From positions 62,001 to 126,000 of the forward strand of contig JBBRVW010000005.1 of assembly GCA_038246545.1 (NCBI GenBank): 64,000 nucleotides of DNA, read 5' to 3'. Positions 41,708 through 48,251 of this stretch are shown here, one piece after another. The notes beneath the pieces are model-generated. The model was not told the origin of the DNA, did no database searches, and was given only the letters and a program-made list of their open reading frames with translations. Each line of letters starts with the position of its first letter. Position 1 is the stretch's first letter. The position numbers and the translations under genes are program-made. Source of the stretch: JBBRVW01 sp038246545 (GTDB lineage Bacteria; Actinomycetota; Actinomycetes; JACCUZ01).

Positions 41708-42637
41708 ATGGTTGTCGCGCCGGAACCGCCGCCCGGTCCGGAGAAGGAGCTGCTCGTGCCGCCGTCCCTGCCCGGCCTGGGCCCGCCGCGGGCCGCCGTC
41801 CGCACCCTGCTCACCGGGCACGGTGACGGCGTCGCGCCGTGGGTGAAGGCGCTGGGGGAGCCGGGTGACGAGGGTTGGTTCGGTCCCGGGTCGACCATCT
41901 GGGCGGTCCATGCCGACGCCGCCACCCTGGTCGGCGGCATCCGGGCGCTGCTGGTGCAGGCGATGCACCCCACCGTGCTGGCCGGCTTCGACCAGCACTC
42001 CGACTACCGCGAGGACCCCGAGACCCGCCTCCAGCGCACGGCCACCTTCGTCACGGTCACCACCTTCGGCACCACCCGCCAGGCCGCGGCCGCCTGCGAG
42101 CGGGTCCGCCGCGCGCACGGCCCGGTGCGCGGCCGCACCCCTGGCGGCCGGCCGTACGACGCCGCCGACCCGGACCTGCTCGGCTGGGTGCACCTGGCGC
42201 TGGCCGACTCCCTCGCCGTGGCCGTCGAGCGGTTCGGCCGGACGCCGTTCGACCTTGACCGCTACCTCGCCGACATGGCGGTGGTGGGGCAGCGGCTCGG
42301 GGCGGCGCACGTGCCGCACGATGCCGCGGGCCTGGCGGCGGCCTGGGCGCACTACCGCCCGGAGCTCGGTGCCACCCCCGCCACCGCCGCCGCCCACACG
42401 TTCCTGCTGGACCCGCCGCTGCCGGCCCGTGTCCGGGCGCCCTACCGGGTGCTCGCCGCCGCGGCCGCCGCCAGCCTGCCGACGTCGCTGCGCCCGCTGC
42501 TCGCAGCCCGGCCGGTGCTGCCGGACGTCCCCGCCAGGCTGGTGGGCCGGGCCGCCACCCGCCTGCTCGCGGTGGTCCTCGGCGAGAGCCCCGCCGCCCG
42601 CGCCGCGCACGCCCGCACGGCTCGCGCCGCGGCCTGA
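41708..42637 (+). CDS. DUF2236 / oxygenase MpaB family protein
   Basis: This 309-residue protein matches the DUF2236 (MpaB, latex-clearing-protein-related) family. It has PGSTIWAVHADAATLVGGIRALLVQAMHPTVLAGF with the conserved His near residue 88, RLQRTATFVTVTTFGTT, and GRPYDAADPDLLGWVHLALADS with the second conserved His. Family members are thought to bind b-type haem through such His residues and oxidise organic substrates. No signal peptide is present. ATG 41708 gives a typical length. A 14-bp palindrome at 41588-41601 lies between this gene and the VOC gene upstream. Confidence 0.85.
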   Translation: MVVAPEPPPGPEKELLVPPSLPGLGPPRAAVRTLLTGHGDGVAPWVKALGEPGDEGWFGPGSTIWAVHADAATLVGGIRALLVQAMHPTVLAGFDQHSDYREDPETRLQRTATFVTVTTFGTTRQAAAACERVRRAHGPVRGRTPGGRPYDAADPDLLGWVHLALADSLAVAVERFGRTPFDLDRYLADMAVVGQRLGAAHVPHDAAGLAAAWAHYRPELGATPATAAAHTFLLDPPLPARVRAPYRVLAAAAAASLPTSLRPLLAARPVLPDVPARLVGRAATRLLAVVLGESPAARAAHARTARAAA

Positions 42638-42790
42638 CGCCCGTACCGACCGACCGCAGGGGGACAGCCGGCGACCGGCGAGCGACGTGGCCCGCTCCGG
42701 GACCGGATCCGGCCGCCCAGCGGGGCCGTTTCGCCCGGTGCCCGGTGGCCTCCTCGAGCTGGGCCACGGTGCGCCTGCTGGCCCGGCCAC

Positions 42791-43591
42791 TCAGGCGAAC
42801 GGCAGCCGCCAGGCGCCCACGGACACCGACACCGCGGTCGCACCGAGCACGATCGAGGCGGTCCCCACCAGCAGCCACCAGTCGCGAGCGAGCACCGGCT
42901 GCGGGCGGGCGACGGTGCGGACCGTGTCGGTCGCACCGAAGCCGCGCGCCTCCATCGCGGTCGCGAGCCGCACGCCGCGGCGGACGGCGGCCACCAGCAC
43001 CGCGAGCACCTGCGCCGCGAACGCCCGCAGGTGCGCCAGCGGCGACCGGCCGGGGTCCAGCCCGCGCGCCCGCCGGGCCCGGGTCACCTGCTGCCAGTCG
43101 GCCGACAGCAGCGGCAGCAGCCGGAGCGCGGCGAGCGCGCCGTACGCGAACCGCGCGGGCGCGTGCCAGCGCTGCACCAGGGCGTCGGCGAGGTCCATCG
43201 GGTCGGTGGTCGCGAGCACCAGCACGCCGGGCAGGGCGATCGCCAGCAGCCGCAGCGACACCCCGGCCGCTGACACCACCGCGTGCGAGGTGACGTCGAC
43301 CGGTCCGACGTCCAGCAGCACCCGGCCGCCGCCCACCACGATCAGGTTGGTCAGCGCGACGCCGGCGGCGCCGATGACGAGCGGGATGCTGCGGCGGGCC
43401 AGGCGCCGCAGCCGTACGCCGGTGAGCGGGACGACGGCCAGCTCCACCGCCAGCAGGAGTGCCGGGGTGAGCGGGTCGAGGGTGACCAGCAGGCCGGCGA
43501 GGACGATCACCGCCGCCGAGATCTTCGCCACCGGGTTGAACCTGCCGAGGGCGGCACCCGGGTCCGGCGCGAGCGGCGCGAGCAGGCTCAT
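42791..43591 (-). CDS. ykoC: ECF transporter transmembrane protein (YkoC/EcfT)
   Basis: The 266-residue membrane protein is the energy-coupling T component, with about five to six helices. Two coupling-helix Ala-Arg-Gly motifs, VTRARRARGLD and TAMEARGFGA, insert into grooves of the ATPases. ATG 43591 overlaps the ATPase stop (ATGA). Gene order ykoE-ykoD-ykoC behind a TPP riboswitch matches the thiamine/HMP-type ECF system of bacilli and actinobacteria. Confidence 0.92.
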   Translation of the reverse strand: MSLLAPLAPDPGAALGRFNPVAKISAAVIVLAGLLVTLDPLTPALLLAVELAVVPLTGVRLRRLARRSIPLVIGAAGVALTNLIVVGGGRVLLDVGPVDVTSHAVVSAAGVSLRLLAIALPGVLVLATTDPMDLADALVQRWHAPARFAYGALAALRLLPLLSADWQQVTRARRARGLDPGRSPLAHLRAFAAQVLAVLVAAVRRGVRLATAMEARGFGATDTVRTVARPQPVLARDWWLLVGTASIVLGATAVSVSVGAWRLPFA

Positions 43592-45072
43592 GACCCCACC
43601 GGCCGGCTCACGGCGCCGAGGGCGACCGTCGCGTCGGACAGCGCGTCGACCAGCTCGAGGTCGTGGGTGACCAGCACCAGCCCGCAGCCGGCGTCGCGCA
43701 GGTCCGCGAGCAGCTCGACCAGCCCGGCCCAGGTCCTGGCGTCCTGGCCGAACGTCGGCTCGTCGGCGATGACCACCGCGGGCGAGGTCGCGATGGCGGT
43801 CGCCACCGAGAGCCGGCGCTTCTCACCACCGGACAGCGTGTAGGGGTTGGCGGCGGCGAGGTGCGCGAGCCCGAGCTGCAGGAGGAGCTCGTCCGCGCGC
43901 CGGGCGGCGTCCTGCTCCGTGGCGCCGGCCTGCCTCGGCCCCACCAGGAGCTCGTCCCGCACCGTGGCCGTGACGATCTGGTGCTCGGCGTCCTGGAAGA
44001 CGGTGCCCACCCGGCGGACCAGGTCGCGGCCGCGCCACCGCCACAGCGGCCTCGGCGGCTGCGGCGGGTCCAGCGCCGGCTCGGCCCGCACCTCGCCGGA
44101 CGACGGTGCCAGCAGGCCGGCCACGGCCAGCGCCAGGGTCGACTTGCCGGCACCGTTCGGACCGGTCAGGGCGAGCGCCGAGCCGGCCCGCACCGTCAGG
44201 TCGGTCGCGGCCAGCGCGTCCCGGTCGGCAGCGGGGTAGCGGAACCGCACGGCGTCAGCGGTCAGCAGCGCCGGCCCGGGAGCGGACCGGGCCCGGCGGC
44301 GCACGGCAGGGTGCCGGCCCGGGACCCACACACCTGCCTCGGCGAGGGCAGCGCCCTGCACCCCGAACACCTCCGCCGGAGTCCCGTCGGCCACGACACC
44401 GCCGCCGGGCGCCAGGACCACGGCGCGCGTCACGAGGTCGACCACCTGCTCGACCCGGTGCTCGACGAGCATCGCTGTCGACCCCGTCTCCGCGAGCACC
44501 CGCGCGAGGACCCCGCGCACCAGCGTGACACCGGCCGGGTCGAGGTTGGCGGTCACCTCGTCGAGCAGCAGCAGGCCGGGCCGCAGTGCGAGGATCCCGG
44601 CCAGCGCGAGCCGCTGCTGCTCCCCGCCGGAGAGGCGCCCGGTGTCGGCGTCGCGGCCGTAGGGGAAGCCCACCTGGTCCAGCGCCTCGTCGACCCGGCG
44701 CCAGATCTCGTCCGGCGCGACGCCGCGGTTCTCCAGCCCGAAGGCCACGTCGTCGCCGGCGCGGCCCATGACCAGCGCCGACTCCGGGTCCTGCAGCACC
44801 AGCCCGGCGTGGGCCCGGGCGGCCCGGGCCGGGAGGCCGTCGACCAGGATCGTGCCGTCCTGCTCGCCGCCCTGACCCGCCTCGAGCAGGCCGGCCAGTG
44901 CCGCGAGCAGCGTCGACTTCCCGGCGCCGGACGGCCCGAGCAGCAGCACCCGCTCGCCCGGACCGACCCGCAGGTCGACGCCACGCAGCGCCCAGGCCCG
45001 GCGGCCCCCGTGCCGCCAGCCCCAGCCGCGCAGCTCGACCGTCGCCGGCCGTGGGTGGTCGGCCCCGCTCAC
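43588..45072 (-). CDS. ykoD: ECF transporter double ATPase (YkoD)
   Basis: This 494-residue protein has two fused ABC ATPase domains. The first (about residues 10-225) has GPSGAGKSTLL, QDPESALVMG, LSGGEQQRLALA and LLLLDEVTANLD. The second (about 262-485) has GPNGAGKSTLAL, FQDAEHQIVTATV, LSGGEKRRLSVA and VVIADEPTFGQD with a late VLVTHDLEL. It drives vitamin-precursor uptake with YkoC and YkoE. GTG 45072 is chosen because the frame reaches the first conserved strand soon after; GTG 45087 is an alternative. It lies 20 bases after a perfect hairpin that separates it from ykoE. Confidence 0.92.
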   Translation of the reverse strand: MSGADHPRPATVELRGWGWRHGGRRAWALRGVDLRVGPGERVLLLGPSGAGKSTLLAALAGLLEAGQGGEQDGTILVDGLPARAARAHAGLVLQDPESALVMGRAGDDVAFGLENRGVAPDEIWRRVDEALDQVGFPYGRDADTGRLSGGEQQRLALAGILALRPGLLLLDEVTANLDPAGVTLVRGVLARVLAETGSTAMLVEHRVEQVVDLVTRAVVLAPGGGVVADGTPAEVFGVQGAALAEAGVWVPGRHPAVRRRARSAPGPALLTADAVRFRYPAADRDALAATDLTVRAGSALALTGPNGAGKSTLALAVAGLLAPSSGEVRAEPALDPPQPPRPLWRWRGRDLVRRVGTVFQDAEHQIVTATVRDELLVGPRQAGATEQDAARRADELLLQLGLAHLAAANPYTLSGGEKRRLSVATAIATSPAVVIADEPTFGQDARTWAGLVELLADLRDAGCGLVLVTHDLELVDALSDATVALGAVSRPVGS

Positions 45073-45091
45073 ACCGTCAGCCCCCACCGAA

Positions 45092-45140
45092 TGTGCGCCG
45101 ACACACCGGACACGCCGACGGTCCGGTGTGTCGGCGCACA
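45092..45140 (-). repeat. Perfect 20-bp inverted repeat between ykoE and ykoD (includes repeat copy 2, 45100-45149)
   Basis: Arms 45092-45111 and 45121-45140 are perfectly complementary over 20 bp, around a 9-base loop; the left arm contains GCGCCGACACACCGGAC. Blocks 45100-45111 and 45134-45149 recur at 6957-7006 with the same 34-base offset. Sitting in the ykoE-ykoD transcript, it could end, attenuate or stabilise the message. Confidence 0.85.
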
Positions 45141-45149
45141 AAGGATCTT

Positions 45150-45170
45150 GGGGTGGGGGTGGGGGTGGGG
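45150..45170 (+). repeat. G-quadruplex-type tract
   Basis: Four G-runs of 4, 5, 5 and 4, separated by single T bases, lie on the plus strand directly beside the hairpin, followed by TGGTCG-like repeats to about 45207. This is a textbook parallel quadruplex pattern. It is on the template strand of the yko operon. Confidence 0.75.
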
Positions 45171-45203
45171 TGGTCGTGGTCGTGGTCGTGGGCGTGGTGG
45201 TGG

Positions 45204-45827
45204 TCAGACCCGGGCCTGGTCGGCGCCGGCGGCGAACGGCGAGAGCACCCCGGTGCGTGCGAGGGCGCGGACCAGCAGCCACGAGCCGACCCCGGCGACG
45301 ACGGCCGAGCTCACGGCCAGCAGCACGGCGTAGGTGAGCTGCCAGCCGCCGGACCAGTCCGCGTAGTAGAGGACCAGGTCCAGCAGCGCCGCACCCAGCC
45401 CGGCGAGGGCGCCGGCGAGCACCGCCGTGTGCAGCCGCCACGAGGCGTAGAGCGCCATCGCGAACACGATCTCGGCCGCCACGCCCTGGACCAGGCCGTA
45501 CATCACGACGCTGAGCCCCCACGACGTGCCGAGCAGAGCCGACACGATCGACGCGACCAGCTCGACGTACACCGCGGCGCCGCGCTTGCGCAGGACGAGC
45601 GCGCCGAGGACGCCGGGCACCAGCCACACGCCGTACATGAGGCCCTGGGCGGGCGGGAAGCCGGTGAAGGCGGGCTGGACGGTGTTCCAGAGGGTGCCCC
45701 AGGCCCAGAAGACGACGCCGAACGCGACGGCGATCGACGACGCGACGACGACGTCGACGGTGCGCCAGCCGGCGCGGGTGGGGGCGTGGGTGCCGACCGG
45801 GTCGGTCCCCTGCGTGGTGGTGCTCAT
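45204..45827 (-). CDS. ykoE: ECF transporter substrate-binding protein, thiamine precursor type (YkoE)
   Basis: This 207-residue S component has about six helices, with TVDVVVASSIAVAFGVVFWAW, the conserved GFPPAQGLMYGVWLVPGVLG and a C-terminal helix pair. YkoE proteins bind hydroxymethylpyrimidine or thiamine-related compounds. ATG 45827 has the TPP riboswitch 99-181 bases upstream, which directly supports the thiamine assignment. The C-terminus ends at the G-rich tract. Confidence 0.92.
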   Translation of the reverse strand: MSTTTQGTDPVGTHAPTRAGWRTVDVVVASSIAVAFGVVFWAWGTLWNTVQPAFTGFPPAQGLMYGVWLVPGVLGALVLRKRGAAVYVELVASIVSALLGTSWGLSVVMYGLVQGVAAEIVFAMALYASWRLHTAVLAGALAGLGAALLDLVLYYADWSGGWQLTYAVLLAVSSAVVAGVGSWLLVRALARTGVLSPFAAGADQARV

Positions 45828-45925
45828 GTGCTCGCTCCTGTCCAGGGTGGACAGGGACGCGTAGTGCTCTGAGCCCGGGCCGGGCCGGGCCGCGAGCGCG
45901 GCACGAGCGGCACGGGGGAAACCGA

Positions 45926-46008
45926 CTCCCTGCGCTGGCATGACCCAGATCAGGTAGGAGGGTCTGCGGGGTGGGCCCCGCACTCTCAGCGCTGCTGCGC
46001 TCCCCTGT
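45926..46008 (-). ncRNA. TPP riboswitch (THI element)
   Basis: Read on the minus strand, the RNA has the thi-box parts in order: GGGGAGC, GCTGAGAGTGCGG, a G/C hairpin, CCGCAGACCCT, ACCTGATCTGGGTCATGCC and AGCGCAGGGAG. CTGAGA and the CTGATCTGG-ATGCCAGCG core are the TPP-binding elements. It lies upstream of ykoE. The roughly 100 bases to ykoE are GC-rich and probably hold a terminator or RBS-masking fold. Confidence 0.95.
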
Positions 46009-46089
46009 GGTTCGTGGGTGTGGTGCGGAGCCGACGCTAGCACCCGGCCGGCGGGAAGCGCCGGGCCGCCGCCCGGGTTGGGGGCGCAC

Positions 46090-46794
46090 ATGGACGATCC
46101 CCTGATCGCGGTCACCGGTGCCACCGGCCACCTCGGCGGCACGGTCGCAGCCCGCCTGGCCGCGACCGGTGCCCGGCTGCGGCTCGTCGTCCGCGACGCG
46201 GGCCGCGCCCCTGACCTCGCCGGCGCCGAGGTGGCGGTCGCCGCCTACGACGACGCCGACCGGCTGACCGCAGCCTTCGCCGGCGCCGACACGGTCTTCC
46301 TCGTCAGCGCGGCCGAGCACCCGGAGCGGGTCCGGCAGCACGACACGGCGGTCGACGCCGCCGCGGCCGCCGGCGTGCTGCGGGTGGTCTACACGTCGTT
46401 CCTCAACGCCGCGCCGGACGCGACGTTCACCCTGGCCCGCTACCACTGGCTCACCGAGCAGCGGCTACGGGGGGCCGGGGTGACGGTCACCTTCCTACGC
46501 GACTCGATGTACCTCGACTTCGTGGCGTTCTTCGCCGGTGACCGAGGCGTGATCGCCGGTCCGGGCGGCGACGGGACGTCCGCGCCGGTCGCGCGCACCG
46601 ACGTCGCCGACGTGGCGGTCGCAGTCCTGCAGGACCGGACCGGCACGCACGACGGCGTCACCTACGACGTCACGGGTGGGCGGCTGGCGTCGATGGCCGA
46701 GTGGGCCGGCCTTGCGGATAGTACCCCTGGGGGGTACGCTTCGCGGTATCGACCTGATACCCCATCGGGGTACTCGACGCGGAGGCAGCGATGA
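46090..46794 (+). CDS. NmrA-like NAD(P)-binding protein with shortened C-terminus
   Basis: The 234-residue protein has an N-terminal Rossmann fold with VTGATGHLGGTVA at about residues 7-19, TVFLVSAAEHPERV and the VVYTSFLNAAPDATFTLARYHW region with the YxxxxE-like core of NmrA/QOR2 proteins. Relatives usually run to about 280 residues. Here the frame ends soon after GGRLASMAEW with residues read from the CsoR promoter, and stops at the csoR ATG (ATGA overlap). The C-terminal substrate lobe is therefore missing or replaced. It may still bind NADPH as a redox sensor or reductase, or be a decaying gene. Confidence 0.7.
   Translation: MDDPLIAVTGATGHLGGTVAARLAATGARLRLVVRDAGRAPDLAGAEVAVAAYDDADRLTAAFAGADTVFLVSAAEHPERVRQHDTAVDAAAAAGVLRVVYTSFLNAAPDATFTLARYHWLTEQRLRGAGVTVTFLRDSMYLDFVAFFAGDRGVIAGPGGDGTSAPVARTDVADVAVAVLQDRTGTHDGVTYDVTGGRLASMAEWAGLADSTPGGYASRYRPDTPSGYSTRRQR
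46712..46740 (+). promoter_or_regulatory. Candidate csoR promoter
   Basis: TTGCGG (46712-46717) and TACGCT (46735-46740) are spaced by 17 bases, a plausible -35/-10 pair with the first CsoR operator in between. The assignment is by inspection only. Confidence 0.4.
46721..46737. promoter_or_regulatory. CsoR operator 1
   Basis: GTACCCCTGGGGGGTAC has perfect 7-bp arms around TGG, the TACCCC-GGGGTA type of site bound by copper-sensing CsoR. It overlaps the likely spacer of the csoR promoter, so apo-CsoR would block polymerase. Confidence 0.75.
46758..46772. promoter_or_regulatory. CsoR operator 2
   Basis: TACCCCATCGGGGTA has perfect 6-bp arms and is centred 36 bases from operator 1, 19 bases before the csoR ATG. 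Two sites in phase suggest cooperative binding of CsoR tetramers. Confidence 0.75.
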
Positions 46795-47078
46795 CGACCC
46801 ACGGCTACACCGCCCGCAAGGACAGCCACCTGAAGCGGCTGCGCCGCGTCGAGGGCCAGGTCCGCGGCCTGCAGCGGATGGTCGAGGAGGACAAGTACTG
46901 CATCGACATCCTCACCCAGGTGTCGGCTGCCACCAAGGCGCTGCAGTCGTTCTCCCTCGAGCTGCTCGACGAGCACCTCGCGCACTGTGTGGTCGAGGCC
47001 GCCCAGCGCGGCGGCGCCGAGGCCGACGAGAAGGTCCGCGAGGCCTCCGAGGCCATCGCCCGGCTCGTGCGCAGCTGA
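46791..47078 (+). CDS. csoR: Copper-sensing repressor CsoR
   Basis: This 95-residue all-helical repressor has the Cu(I) ligands Cys37 (KYCIDIL), His62 and Cys66 (EHLAHC), matching the C-H-C set of CsoR. It also has the basic DNA-contact region HLKRLRRVEGQVRGLQRM. Cu(I) binding releases it from DNA and turns on the copper genes downstream. ATG 46791 follows GGAGG. The twin operators just upstream show autoregulation. Confidence 0.96.
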   Translation: MTTHGYTARKDSHLKRLRRVEGQVRGLQRMVEEDKYCIDILTQVSAATKALQSFSLELLDEHLAHCVVEAAQRGGAEADEKVREASEAIARLVRS

Positions 47079-47124
47079 GGCCACCGCGCACCGTCACCCA
47101 CCCACGACACACGGAGCAACGACT

Positions 47125-47349
47125 ATGCACAGCACCACGACGTACGGCGTCCTCGGCATGACCTGCGACCACTGCGTGCAGGCGGTCAGCGGCGAGCTGC
47201 GCGAGCTGCCCGGCGTCCAGGACATCGAGGTAGAGCTCGTCGAGGGCGGCACCTCCGTGGTCCGCGTCGTCAGCGACGAGCCGCTGCCCGAGCAAGCCGT
47301 CCGCGAGGCCGTCGACGAGGCCGGCTACCAGCTGGCGGCAACACCTTGA
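47125..47349 (+). CDS. copZ: CopZ-like copper chaperone (heavy-metal-associated domain)
   Basis: The 74-residue ferredoxin-like protein has the metal site GMTCDHCVQAV (Cys13, Cys16) near the N-terminus, and the family's GVQDIEVELVEG and AVDEAGYQL elements. It should carry Cu(I) in the cytoplasm and hand it to CopA or to CsoR. ATG 47125 is 46 bases after csoR. The stop overlaps the next gene's TTG start. Confidence 0.94.
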   Translation: MHSTTTYGVLGMTCDHCVQAVSGELRELPGVQDIEVELVEGGTSVVRVVSDEPLPEQAVREAVDEAGYQLAATP

Positions 47350-48251
47350 GGCCGCTGCGGCCGGGTGCGACGATCGGCCTGTACGCCGGCTGCCTGGTCG
47401 TGGTGCTGGCCGCCGCCGTAGGTGTCGGGCGGGCCGTCGGACCGGTCGTCGACGGCACCGCGCAAGCGGCCGCGGGTCACGGCACCGGTGACATGACCGG
47501 TCCCGACGAGGACTCCTCCGGTACCGCCCTGCCGGGGCTGGCCGTGTCCGAGGCGGGGTACACCCTGCGCCTCGGCACCGGACGAGCGACCGCACGGCCG
47601 TCGGTGCCGGTGTCCTTTGTCGTCGAGGGCCCCGACGGCAGCCCCGTGACCTCGTACGTCGAGACGCACACCAAGGCGCTGCACCTCGTCGTCGTCCGCC
47701 GCGACCTCACGACCTTCCAGCACGTGCACCCCACCCGGACCGTCGACGGCACCTGGTCGGCGCCGCTGGACCTCACGTCGCCCGGCACCTACCGGGTGCT
47801 CGCCGACTTCCAGCCGCGCGGGCTCGACCGGTCGATCACCCTCGGCGCCGACCTCGCCGTCGCGGGCGACTTCGCCCCGGCCGACCTGCCCGCCCCTGCA
47901 GCCACCGCCGACGCGGGTGACGGCTACACCGTCAGCCTGGCCGGGACGCCGCACGCCGTCACCGAGAGCGAGCTGCGCCTGACGGTCGCGCACGGCGGCC
48001 GGCCGGTCACCGACCTCCAGCCCTACCTCGGTGCCTTCGGTCACCTGGTGGCGCTGCGCAGCGGCGATCTCGCCTACCTGCACGTGCACCCGGCCGGCGA
48101 CGGCGACCACGCGACGGCGGGGACGACCGGCGGGCCCGGCCTCGCGTTCCTGACGACCTTCCCGAGCGCCGGAAGCTACCGGCTGTTCCTCGACGTGAAC
48201 GTCGGTGGAGCCGTGCGCACAGCCGCCTTCACGGTCGAGGTGCCGCGATGA
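47346..48251 (+). CDS. Membrane-anchored or secreted His-rich protein of the copper operon
   Basis: This 301-residue protein has an N-terminal hydrophobic segment (about residues 9-32) and two similar beta-sandwich-like halves. Each half contains a His cluster: ALHLVVVRRDLTTFQHVHP and GHLVALRSGDLAYLHVHP. The repeated HxHP at the end of each cluster suggests copper binding outside the membrane. I recognise the type from copper operons but know no established function. The start is TTG 47346, whose last two bases overlap the copZ TGA, and the stop overlaps the copA ATG. This tight coupling supports both the TTG start and a copper role. Confidence 0.82.
   Translation: MRPLRPGATIGLYAGCLVVVLAAAVGVGRAVGPVVDGTAQAAAGHGTGDMTGPDEDSSGTALPGLAVSEAGYTLRLGTGRATARPSVPVSFVVEGPDGSPVTSYVETHTKALHLVVVRRDLTTFQHVHPTRTVDGTWSAPLDLTSPGTYRVLADFQPRGLDRSITLGADLAVAGDFAPADLPAPAATADAGDGYTVSLAGTPHAVTESELRLTVAHGGRPVTDLQPYLGAFGHLVALRSGDLAYLHVHPAGDGDHATAGTTGGPGLAFLTTFPSAGSYRLFLDVNVGGAVRTAAFTVEVPR

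Noticed and set aside
45171..45207. TGGTCG repeat beside the G-tract as a coding repeat
   Set aside because: It is mostly intergenic and reaches only the ykoE stop. Frames through it are low-complexity Val/Gly runs.
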